Shown: in pieces, positions 29,253 to 41,052 of the stretch
How positions within the stretch are numbered: the stretch's first letter is position 1
Layout of the letters: each line of letters starts with the position of its first letter
Origin: Medakamo hakoo
Taxonomy: Eukaryota; Chlorophyta; Trebouxiophyceae; Coccomyxaceae
Length of the DNA: 64,000 bases
NCBI GenBank assembly: GCA_026636295.1
Contig: CP089461.1
Span: 372,001 to 436,000, forward strand
Reading direction: 5' to 3'
Notes under the pieces: model-generated
Told to the model about the DNA's origin: nothing
Database searches by the model: none
The model's input: only the letters and a program-made list of their open reading frames with translations
Program-made: the position numbers and the translations under genes

Positions 29253-30040
29253 CTACTGTCCGTAGCTCCGCCGGGTGGCCGCCCGCCCTGCCGCCCGGCC
29301 CCCGCCCAAGCATTTCTCCAGGTGCGGCGCGAAACGGGACACAGCCACCCGGCGACCGCACCGCGGGCACGCCACGTCCCCGCCCACGCTCACGCCGCCG
29401 CCGCCGCCGGCGTCGTTGGCACCACCAGCGCCTCCACCGCCTCCGCCTTTACCAATGGGCGCGCCGAACGCGTCGACGCGGGCGGCGACCGCGGACGTCG
29501 CGGCTGCGGCCACGCCTCGCGGCAGCGGCGGCGCGGGCGGCGGCAGGCACTCCCGGTTGACGACGGAGGCCGACGTGCGAGGGAGGTGGGGCGCTGCGTC
29601 AGGCGGGGCTGTCGACGGCCCGGCGTCGGCGGGCGAGGAGGCCTATTCCGTGGGCGTGTCGACGGGATGGGATGAGAGACAGGTGAGACAAGGAGGGGGT
29701 GGGAGCGAGCGAGCGCGCTCGTTGGGGGCCGCATGCCTTTGCAAAACGGCCCGCCCCGCCAGGACTGAACCCCATCCAGCGCCCATTCCCGCCTGTCAAG
29801 CGATGCGAGAAGGCTACCGCGCACCCACACAAAGAGCCCGAAACGCACCCTCCCGTATCTCTCCCGGTGCGCGGCGACCGCGACGTCTCGCACGGCTTCG
29901 TCCACCAGCGCCGTGAACGCCGCGACGGTCTGAGAGGCCAGGGATTGCGGGGAGTCCAGGGCGGTCCGCAGGGCTCGCAGCCGGGCCAGGCGGGCGCGGA
30001 GCAGGGCCGCGTCCTGGGCGGCGTCGCGGACGGCCTTCAT
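29253..30040 (-). CDS. SGF11: SAGA-associated factor 11 (SGF11/ATXN7L3-like)
   Basis: Subunit of the SAGA deubiquitinase module that removes ubiquitin from histone H2B. Exons are 29849-30040 and 29253-29642 (193 aa), phase 0, with a slightly weak AATAG acceptor. The first exon encodes the N-terminal helix that packs on the module ([23 protein letters not shown]). The C terminus has the Sgf11 zinc finger [25 protein letters not shown], with Cys/Cys/His/Cys at about 156, 159, 171 and 175, followed by a Gly/Arg patch ([12 protein letters not shown]) that in the family contacts nucleosomal acidic surfaces. VDAFGAP before the finger recalls the Asp-Ile-Phe-Gly motif of plant and animal homologues. 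The middle is Ala/Gly/Pro-rich. The start is 119 nt from the WDR70 stop. Confidence 0.87.
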
Positions 30041-30159
30041 GCTGCCCTCTCTTTGTGCCCGTCTCTCCGGTCGCGCCTGTGTCGCCGGCTCGCGCGCAGA
30101 CGCCACCCCCCTCACAGGCACGGCGCACAGCACAGCAGACGCAAGCTTCCTACAGCCTC

Positions 30160-32321
30160 TCACCCCCCGTCCTCTCCGTCGTCCTCCTCCTCTTGCGCCG
30201 CCAAAATCTTGGGCCCGACGCTCAGGCCGGCATCCCGCCCGTGCCGCAGCATCGCCTCCCGCACGTCGCCCGCGCCCGCCGGGCGCAGCGCGCCCTGCCC
30301 CGCCATGAGGTGCTGGGTCAGGAGCGTGCGAGCTGGGCGGGTCGGCGCGGGCTTGCCGCCGCCCGCGCCCGCCGGCGGCACGGGGCCCGGGCGGGCCTGG
30401 GCCTCCCCGCCGCCGCCGCCGCCACGCCCGACCTTTTTGCGCGGCTTCAAATGGGCGGGCAGGCCCGGGATGTCTTCCTGGAAGGCGCGCAGGGCGTTGG
30501 GCGCGTAAATGAGCGGCGGCGGCGCCCAGTCGGCCGGGTCCGGCGCGCGGACGGGGCGGCCCGCCGCGGCGAGCACGCCCCGCACCGACTTTTTGGGCGC
30601 GAACAGCACGCGCACGCCGCCCTCCCGGGGCGTGCCGGCCCCGACAAACACCTGGTTCAGGCGGGCGTGCCAGGCCAAGGCGACGGCGGAGCACCCGGGC
30701 GGCAGGGCCAGGCGGCGGACGATGGCGTCTCTCCGCCCGCCCTCACCCCTCGTTGTGTCCGCGAAGACGACCGCGCCGCCGTCGGCCGGCCCGCCGGCCG
30801 ACACAGCCGCCAGGACCAGGCGGCCGTCGGGCGACCAGGCCACGCCCGTGCCGGGCAAGTCCGCGGCCAGGTCGGGCAGCGTGAGGACGGGCTCTGGCGC
30901 GGGCGCACACCCGCCGCGGCCGGCGGCCGCGCGCGGCCCGCCCACCGCCCGCAGGTCCCAGACCTTGACGCTCCCGCCATCGCACCCGCCCCGGCTGGCC
31001 AGGCGTGGCGGGCCGGTGCCGGCCGGGGACAGGGCAACGGCGGTGATGGAGCCGCCGCCCTCGCCGTCCCAGGGCGCGTGCGCGGCGGTCGCCACGCGCT
31101 CCGCGACGCCGCTCCCGCCGCCGCCGCCGCCGCCGGGCGCGACGACGCGCCAGTCCGGCCGCAGCGTCATCTGCTCGCGCGGCGGCGGGACTAGGCCACC
31201 GATGGAGGCGGCGGTGCCGGCACCGCCCGGCCCGGCCGCCCGGACGTCCCAGGCGTGCAGGGAGCCGTCTTCCATGCCCGCGACGATGACGCTGCCTGGG
31301 CCGCCGTCACTCTCGCCGTACGCCAGCGCCGTCACGCCCACGCGCCCCGGTTTAGCCAGTGTGGGCTTGATGACGGTCCGCTGTTTACCCGTCTCCGCGT
31401 TCCACAGGCGGACAGTACCGTCTTCGGACGCGGACGCCGTGGTGGACGGGTCGGACGGGTGCCACGCGACGGCGGTCACGGGCGCCGTGTGCCCCGCGCT
31501 GTGCTTGGCGTCCCTGAGGTACGGGTCCCCGCGCACGGTCTCGACCGTCGCCCGCCCATCCCTGTCGAAGAAAGACAGGCGGGCGTCGGCCGCCGCGACG
31601 ACGAAGGCGGAGGAAGACGGCGCCCAGGCGAGGCCGGTGATGGGGTGGTCGGGCCGCGGGGTGAGCGTCCGGCGCGGCGCCAGCCCGGCGTCCATGCTGC
31701 CGAAGTCAAACAGCTGGAGCGTGCCGTCGCGTGAACCCGCCAGCAAGTGGGCGCCGGACCGGTCCAAGGCCAGGGCGCCGACGGCGCGCGGCGTCGGGGC
31801 GAGCAGCGCTTCGCATGAGACGGGGAGACCAAACGGGTTGGTGGACGCGTCGTCGCCGTCGTCGTCGTCGTCAGAGTCGGCGTGCTCTTCTTCCTCCTCC
31901 TCTCCTTCGCGGCCTCGTTTCAAGGCGCCGGAGGTGGGGGGTGGGGGTGGTGAAAGGGAGGGGTCGTGGCCGCCGCCGCCGTCGTCGCCGTCTTCATCAT
32001 CTCCCAGCTCAAACCCGGCCGCGCCGCCGCCAAAGCCGGCCGGGAAGTGGGAGCGCAGGTCGTCCGCGGGCTTTTCGTTAACGCCGCGTTCCGCTTCCGC
32101 TGCCCGACGCTGGGCCGTCTGTTGAGAGGGTGGGAGGGGCGTGCGGCGTCCGTGTGAGGGTGTGAGAGGACGGGAGAGAGGCGCGCCGGGTTGGACTGCG
32201 TGGCGCCGCCGCGTGCGAGCCGCGCCTCAACACCACAACGCACCACCGTCATCCCTGCCGCGCCCAGACGAGCAGTCCTGGCAGCGCGCATGGCGGCCAA
32301 CTCGTCGTCGTCAGATGACAT
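30160..32321 (-). CDS. WDR70: WD40-repeat protein WDR70 (gastrulation-defective 1 homologue)
   Basis: Exons are 32244-32321 and 30160-32118 (678 aa). The model uses a GTGCGT donor and a CAACAG acceptor; an alternative donor 3 nt earlier would also keep frame. The N terminus is acidic with Asp/Glu runs. The WD repeats start at VGALALDRSGAHLLAGSRDG and include LQLFDFGSMDAG, TAVAWHPSDPSTTASASEDG, TVRLWNAETGKQRTVIKP and HARLNQVFVGAGTPREGG. These are collinear with WDR70 (FxGMDAS, WHPKxNQI and so on). The conserved C-terminal tail shows PNALRAFQEDIPG, LLTQHLMAG and REAMLRHGRDA, matching the tail of WDR70. WDR70 supports H2B ubiquitination and DNA repair; adjacency to SGF11 (H2B deubiquitination) is noted but may be chance. 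The start is 146 bp from the divergent DESI gene. Confidence 0.9.
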
Positions 32322-32467
32322 GCTGTGGGCGCCGCGCGCGTCTTTTTTGTCTGCCTGAGTGGAACGAGACAGTGAAAGGCATGCGTCACTTGCCTCACTT
32401 GCCAGTTCGCCTCACAAAAAGCACGACCGACAGCCGACCGGCCCGGCCCCACTCCCGCCTGCACGTC

Positions 32468-33275
32468 ATGGCGCCGCCCGAGCCGGCCTACGCCCCGCCG
32501 ACCGTGGACACGGATGGTCGGGCGCGTGTGGTCCTGCACGTGCGTTTGTTTTTTCGCGGCGCTGTTCGCGGCGCGTCCGCTGCGCCTCTCGCGCGCAACC
32601 ACCCCCTCCCTCTCTCTCTGTCCATCCACCCTGTTGACAGGACAGCGTGGTTGACGCCGCGAACTGACATCATCTATTGACGGTCGCCCGTCCACCCATC
32701 CTCATCCCCCCCAACAGGTCTACGACGTCACCAACGCGCCCTCCGCCACCGCCAACGCCGCCGTGTCGGCCTTCAACCGCTTGGCGAAAGACGCCCTGGG
32801 CCTGGGCGGCGTCTTCCACGGCGGCATTGAAGTCTACGGCAAGGAATGGTCTTTCGGCCTCACGGAAGCCAGTGGCGTGACGGGCGTCTACCCCGTGACA
32901 CCCGCCAAAAACCCGATGTACGAGTACCGGGAAGCCGTGGTGCTGGGCACGACGGCGCTGAGCCGCGACGACGTCGACGCGCTCATCGCCCGCCTGAAGG
33001 GCGAGTGGATGGGGGACTCGTACAACCTGCTGACCCGCAACTGCGTGCACTTCAGCGAGGAGCTGGCGGCCGCGTTGGGCGTCGGCCCCCTGCCGGCCTG
33101 GGCCAACTCTTTGGCTGGCGGCGCGCAAGCCGTGGGGACGGCGGCGCGCGCGGCAGCGGCGAAAGCAAGGGAAGCGTCGTCCAAGGTGGCGGAGTGGGTG
33201 CAGGCGGCGGCGGCCCAGGCGCAGGGTGGCGGGAGCGGGGGTGCGGGCGGGAGCGGGAGCGGGCCGGCGAGGTGA
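32468..33275 (+). CDS. DESI/PPPDE-family deSUMOylating isopeptidase
   Basis: Exons are 32468-32539 and 32718-33275 (209 aa), phase 0, joining RVVLH/VYDVTNAPS. The PPPDE papain-like cysteine protease fold is clear. The catalytic His is in LGGVFHGGIEVYGKEWSFG (about residue 58) and the catalytic Cys in YNLLTRNCVHFSEELA (about residue 133). YREAVVLGTT and SRDDVDALIARLKGEWMGDSY lie between them. PLPAWANSLA is the usual end of the domain. The C terminus is an Ala/Gly-rich helix and tail. DESI enzymes remove SUMO or ubiquitin from selected targets; the substrate is not predictable. Confidence 0.93.
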
Positions 33276-33622
33276 AACCAATCGGTGCCGCACGCGCGGC
33301 CGTGGCGTGAGAGAGAGAAAGGATTAGCGCGTCGAGGATGGAAAGAGGGTGTGGGGGGTGTGGGGTGGGGGTGTCAAGAGACGGCGAGGCGGGCGCGTGA
33401 ACAGCCGGAAAAGTCTCGTTTTTTTGACACCGCCCACCCACTCGTGCCCCCCAACTCTCGGAAAGCCCCCCACTCTCTCTGAAAAAACAAGGGTGTCGCA
33501 CGCACGCCCGCGAGGTCGGTGCCTCCTTTCAGCCGTCGGGCTGAAACCAGAACAGGCCCGCCGGAGAAAGACAACACGACGCCGTCACGGGTGCACGCGT
33601 AGACACCAGCAGCGCGCAGCGC
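33276..33622. other. 347-bp convergent intergenic region
   Basis: Holds the 3' ends of the DESI and RPS14 genes. Only G-rich and T-rich simple sequence is seen. Confidence 0.5.
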
Positions 33623-35963
<2,341 letters not shown>

Positions 35964-36168
35964 GGGACGAGGGAGGGCGGCCCTGTTTCCATTTTGTTTT
36001 CTGTAGCATGTTTCGTAGGAGCAGTGGGTCGTGCCCCGTGTCCGTTGCGTGCGGCGCACCGGGTGGTGAGCGAAAAAAGGCCGGGAAGGCTGCACAGCCC
36101 TCCCCCACCCACTCCAACAAAAAAAAAAGCTCGTTCATTCGCTGTGTTGCACAAAAACCACACACCCC

Positions 36169-36998
36169 TCACTTCTTCGCAAACGTGACGCTCATCGCAT
36201 GGTCCCCCGTCACCTTGAAGCCGTCCAACCCGGCCTTAGCCGCCCCGGCCTGCGCGGCCGTCCCAAACTCGACAAACGCGATCCCGGGCTTGGCCGGCAC
36301 CAGGCGCGCTTCTGTGAAGCCCGGGAACTGTTCAAACAGCAGGCCGAGCATGGCTTCCGTGGTGGCGGGCGGCAAGCCCTGCACGAACAGGATGTGGTGG
36401 GGCGGGGCCGCGTCGGGCGCGGCTGGCGCGGCCGTGGACGGCGCGGCTGCTTGTGCGGCCGCGCCACCTCCAGCCGCGCCTCCAGCTGGAGGCCCGGCCC
36501 CACCACCCAGCCCCGCCAGTGCCGCGGCCCTCGCTTTCGCCCGCGCCTCCTTGTCCGCCGGCTTCCAGGTCCCGTCGGCTTTCGCCGCCGCGTCGGACCG
36601 GGTCAGGGCGTACGTGATGCGCATGGGCTTGCCGTAGAACGGGAAGCCCTGCATGCCCCTCAGCGCGGCGCCCGCACAGCCCGCATCCTCAAACACGATC
36701 CAGGCCTGGCCTTTGAGCTTGAGGGTTTTACAGGCGACGACGTCCAGGATGCGGCCAAACTGGGAGAAGATGGCGTGCAGGCACTGCTTGAGCTCTGCGT
36801 TGTTGGCGTCGGGAGTTGAGAGGAGAGGTGGGGGTGTGCAGGTTGAGTGTGGGAGGGGGATCGGGTTGTGGCAAGGGAAACGGCGCGCGCCATCCATCCT
36901 CTCCCTCCCACGACGCAAGACCCGGACCCACCATCCTTCTTGAGCTTCTCGTTCAGGTTGTTGATGTACAGGGTCTGGTTGGGCGGGACGTCGCCCAT
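36169..36998 (-). CDS. U1A/U2B'' (SNF-type) spliceosomal protein
   Basis: Exons are 36932-36998 and 36169-36794 (230 aa), phase 1, joining EKLKKD-E/LKQCLHAIFSQFG. RRM1 begins NQTLYINNLNEKLKKDELKQ with RNP1-like LKGQAWIVFED and MQGFPFYGKPMRITYA, nearly identical to U1A/U2B''. A linker of about 65 Ala/Gly/Pro residues follows. RRM2 carries PPHHILFVQGLP, LFEQFPGFTEARLVP and the C terminus DHAMSVTFAKK. The short linker and total length are nearer U2B'' (about 225 aa) than U1A, but I would not separate the two. Many lineages have a single dual-function protein (SNF). It binds stem-loops of U1 and/or U2 snRNA. The divergent neighbour starts 316 bp away. Confidence 0.93.
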
Positions 36999-37314
36999 GT
37001 TTTTTTGGTGTTGCGTTGCGCCGGCGGCGGCGCTCGGTTCGTTTTTTTCGTTTCGCAAGAAAGGGACCGGCTCGTGGGGTGTGGTCTCGCGCTGCTGAGG
37101 GGCTGGAGTGTGCGGGCCGGCCGCGAGAGGAAGGGAGCGTGGAAGCGTCGGGCGCTGGAGGCCGGGACGCGCCCGGTTTTGTTTTGCGAGAATGCCTGCT
37201 CGCTCTCTCTCTTTTTGCTTGCTCTCACCCCCACACCCCGCTCTCTTTCCCCATGCATCCCTCCCGCGCACACTCCTGCCTCTCTCTGTTCGCTCGCGAG
37301 AACGAAAAAAAGCA
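36999..37314. other. 316-bp divergent intergenic region
   Basis: Probable shared promoter region of the U1A/U2B'' gene and the Ala-rich gene. T-rich at its left end. No other element is recognised. Confidence 0.5.
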
Positions 37315-39130
37315 ATGCAGTCGCCCACCCTGGGCGCGCCCGCCCTGGCCGCTCTGGCCGCCCTCCACGCCGGTCTGGCCGCCTCGCCCTCCTCACCCGC
37401 AGAGGCAAACCCCGCCACAACAGCCTGGCGCGCGGCGGCCGCGGCCGAAGTCGAGGTGCGCGCGCCTGCCGACAGATGGCGCGCCGCTCCTCCCCCGCCG
37501 GACCGGCGGCGCCCACTCTCACGCCACCCTCCTCCCCCCACAACGCTCCCCGAACAGGACATCGAAGCTCGCACCGCGGCCGCCACAGAAGCCGCAGAAC
37601 ACCCCATCGCCAAGCGGTGCGTTTGATGTTTTTTTGGGGGGTGGGGCGTGCGGCGCGCGCTCGTGTCCTCGCCTCCCCCTTTGCTCAACCTCCCACCCCT
37701 CCCCCCACCTACTCAGTGCCGTCGCCCTCCTCGCCCGCCGCGACCTGCTGGACCTCACCCTGGAATCCGGCGCGGCCGCCGTCGAAGCCGCGGCCCACCC
37801 GGCGTGCGCCGCTTTCTTACGGGAAATCCGGTCCGTCGCCGCTGGGTTGTTGGACGACTGGCGGGCGCTGCTGTCGGACGCGGAGGCGGACGCGGAAGAG
37901 GAGCTGGCGGACGCACGGGGTTTGAATGAAGACCCGACTGTGGCCGCTCGCGCTGCCCTGGCAGCCGTCGCGGGCGAAGCGGCGGCGTTGGAGGCGCGCC
38001 TCGCCGCCGGACCACCGCCGACGGCGGCGGCGGGCGCGGCCGCGGCCGTCACGCTCGTCCCGGCCGGCCTCGGACCGCTCAAAAAGCCCGGCGGCGACGC
38101 CGTCGGGCCCGCCCCTGTTCCTGCTCGTCGCACCGTGTCCGCCGCTGCCGCCGCCGCCGCCGCTGGCGCTGCCCACCTCGCCTCCGCCGCGTCCGCCGGG
38201 TCCGGCCTCGCCACGCCCCGCCTGTCCACCCGCCAGCTCGTCCGCGTCCTGGAGGACGTCATGGCCGCCAAAGCCCGGGCGGACGCGCGGGCGGCGCGGG
38301 CGGGCGCGCCGCGGCCGCCCCTGAGCTCCTGGCTGGACGCGTGGCTGGACGCCAAGTTTGGTGGCGGGGGGCGGGCGCCTGTGGCGGGGGCCGGCGCGTC
38401 CGCGTCGGCCGTCCCCGTCGCGTCCGTGGCCGCGGCCGCCTGGCGCTCCGCCATCGAGACGGGCGTCGCCACGGCCGCCGCGGCGGGCGTGCCCGCCGCC
38501 CAACTGTTCGCCGGCATGCTGGAATGCCGCCTGGACGAGGAGGCGTGGGCCGACGCAGCGCGCGTGCGGGCGGGGCTGGCGGCGGCGCTGGCCAGGCACG
38601 CCGAGGGAGGAGGGAGCGCGCCGCCGGTGGTCGTGGAGGAGGACGACGGGGAAGGCGACGGTAGCCAGCCTTTTGCGCCGGCGTCGCCCGTCGCGGCCGC
38701 CGTCCCGCGGGCCGTGTGGGCGCCGGCGCTGGGCGAGACGCTGGGCTCGGACCGCGCCGCCGTGGAGGCCGCGAGCGCCGCGGTCGAAGCCGCCGCCGCG
38801 TCCAACCCCGTCACCGCGCCCACGGGCGCCGCGCCTGCCGCCACCATCGCGGCCGCCACGCTCCGGGCGTGGGTGGCCGCCCGCACCGCGCGCCTGGCCC
38901 CCGTCGCGGACGCGTTCAAAGCCGCCTCAGACGCCGACCCCGCGTCGCCAGGCCCGGGCCTGGTCGGCCCGGCCGGCTTCAGCGCCTTTTGCCGGGCCGT
39001 CGCGCCGGCCATGCCGGCCTCGTCCGTCGCGGCCCTGCTGGACGTGCTGGCGCCCGGTGGAGCGGGCGTGGTTTCTTTCTCTTCCGCCGCGTTTGCGTTG
39101 CACGGCGCGCTGATGGATGAGGGCACGTGA
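37315..39130 (+). CDS. Ala-rich uncharacterised protein with degenerate EF-hand-like C-terminus
   Basis: Exons are 37315-37455, 37558-37616 and 37717-39130 (537 aa). Splice phases 0 and 2 fit exactly, giving EHPIAKR/AVALLARRDLLDLTLESG. The protein is very Ala-rich and mostly helical. A region LSTRQLVRVLEDVMAAKARADARAA followed by PLSSWLDAWLDAKFG resembles helices found in uncharacterised cytoskeletal or ciliary proteins, though I cannot name the family. The last 80 residues (AFKAASDADPASPGPGLVGPAGFSAFCRAVAP) have the spacing of paired EF-hands without a full set of calcium ligands. No signal peptide is evident. Intron 1 (102 nt) is a multiple of three with no stop. The function is unknown. 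Confidence 0.65.
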
Positions 39131-39438
39131 ACAGAGGTGGGCATGGAGGGGAGGGAGAGCGCGTTGGGTGCGTTGTGAGCATGCGTCTTCCCCTATTTCT
39201 TTCTTCATCAAGCGCCCATGGATGGGGCTCGTGCGCGTGCGTTGGTTCGGCAGTCAGCTCGGGACAAAAGCTTTCTCTCAACACATTCTTTTGTGCGCCC
39301 GCCCACTCCGCTCTCTCTCCATCCCACCCCAACCTCCCCGGTCCCGCCCGCCTACAAACCACAACAGCCACGCACGCACAGGCCACCACGCAACCCGCTC
39401 CCCCCCCCCCCCCCCCCCCCCCCCGCCCCCACGCCCTC
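39131..39438. other. 308-bp convergent intergenic region with C25 run
   Basis: Separates two convergent genes. It contains a run of 25 consecutive C at 39400-39424. No gene is seen. Confidence 0.7.
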
Positions 39439-40789
39439 TCAAGCCGCCATCCCGCCCCACCCGCCGGCCGACTGCTCCCCGCCGCCACCGAACTGGCCCT
39501 CCAACTTGTCCAGGTCGACCTCGACCAGGCTGACGAGCCGCAGCTTGGCCGCGTCTTCCTCCGTCGCACCGAAAATGCCGGCCACGTCCAGGGCCCTGCC
39601 CGCCGCGCTCTCCTGGTCCAGGATCGCGTCGCACTCGGCCAGGTACAGCATTTTGCTGAACAGCGCGCGCGCCGTCGCCTTGCGCTCGATGCCGGCCTTC
39701 GTCATGCCTTCCGTCTCCAGCATGATGTTGCCGTACCGGGCGTAGATGCGGGATGCGCGCTCGGCCAGGGCAGACGCGACTTCGTTGTCGGTCAGGCCGG
39801 CCGCGTTTTTCAGGCCCACCAAATCAGCCACGCACCGCTCATCGAAGCGCAGCTCCCGCAGGGCGTACCACAACCACTTGCGGAAGATTTCGGCGGGGGT
39901 GAAGCCGGTGCGGGCGGCGAGCTTGCGCACCAGGGCGGGGGTCAGTCCCGACGCGGCGTCGGTGAAGCCGGCGCTGGCAGAGGGCACGCCTTCCCCGCCG
40001 CCCAGGCCGCCCGTGTCAAGGGCGGCCGCGATGGCGTCCACGACCGCCCGGTTTTTATCCACGGTGCGCGCCCGGACCTTGTCTTCGGTCTGGGTGGAGC
40101 GCAGGACGCGGAGGACGGCCGCGCCGAAGGAGGCGGCGGCGTACAGGGCGGCCGCGTAAAACGCGAGCTTGGCGACGCCGCGCACGCGCCGTGCGCCGGG
40201 GCTGCCGCGGGCGGCCGGGGTCCGGGGCGGGCCCGCGAAGATGCCGCGCCGCTGTTCGGTCGCTTTCGCGGCCGTCGCCTTGCCGCGCCCAAACCAGTTG
40301 GCCGCGCCCGCCTCCGCTTTCGACGCGGCGGCCTTGGCCTTGGCGGCCGTCTCGTCAAACGCGCGGTGGCCCTCCTCCGCGGCGGCGGACGCGGCACGCA
40401 CCGCGTCTTCCAGGGAGGACCGGGCCCGGGATTGGGCGTTGGGGTTGGCCGGGTCGGCGCGCGGCGGGGATGGGAGGCGTGCGGGTCGGGCCGGGCGAAC
40501 TGGAGGCGGGGGGGGTGGGGGGGGGGGGGGGGGTGAGATGGCGAGCGAGAGGCACCGCGGACAGAGGGGGGGAGGGGGGCATGCCGTTTTTGTGTGTTTT
40601 CCGCGTGGCCCACAGGCGCCGCGCGCCATTGCCGCCCACTCAACATCTGATCAAAGCAGGAGGTCCTCCCGTCGTGGTGGGAAGGAAAGCACGGTCCCGA
40701 ACCCTCGCACCTGTCGGCAGGGCCGACGGCCGGACCGGCGGCGGCGCGGCCAGCCGGGCGGGCGGGCACAGCGGGCGCGTCGTGATCAT
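39439..40789 (-). CDS. Uncharacterised membrane protein, probably plastid-targeted
   Basis: Exons are 40711-40789 and 39439-40499 (379 aa), phase 1 (LPT-V/RPARPARLP). The N terminus (MITTRPLCPPARLAAPPPVR) is basic, hydroxylated and Pro-rich like a transit peptide. An Ala/Glu/Lys helix follows (about 55-100). One hydrophobic segment is GVAKLAFYAAALYAAASFGAAV. The C-terminal 200 residues form a conserved-looking all-helical domain: TGFTPAEIFRKWLWYALRE, CVADLVGLKNAAGLTDNEVA, RYGNIMLETEGMTKAGIERK and ARALFSKMLYLAECDAI. I have the impression of a plant plastid-envelope family with a similar Leu-Arg-Lys-Ala...Asp-Asp-Ser-Glu-Val-Ala pattern, but I cannot name it. The intron has 17- and 8-base C runs directly before its acceptor on the sense strand. 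Confidence 0.7.
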
Positions 40790-41052
40790 GCTTCAGGACG
40801 GTCGCCGTCTTTTCCAGAGAGTGTGAGCGTGTCGGCCGGATTCAGCAGGCCGTGCTGCTCAGGGGTGCGAGGGGCGGGAGGCGCCGGCTGTGGGGGTGGC
40901 GAGGCGTCGCGTGACGAACAAAACAAGTGAGGGAGGGGCGACGAATGCGCTCGCTGCGCCACAGAACCCGCTTTGTCCCCAGCAGCGAAAAAAGGAGGGC
41001 AGCCGCGCTGCCCATCGCACACGGCCGGGCGCACCCACGCCCCCACATACAC

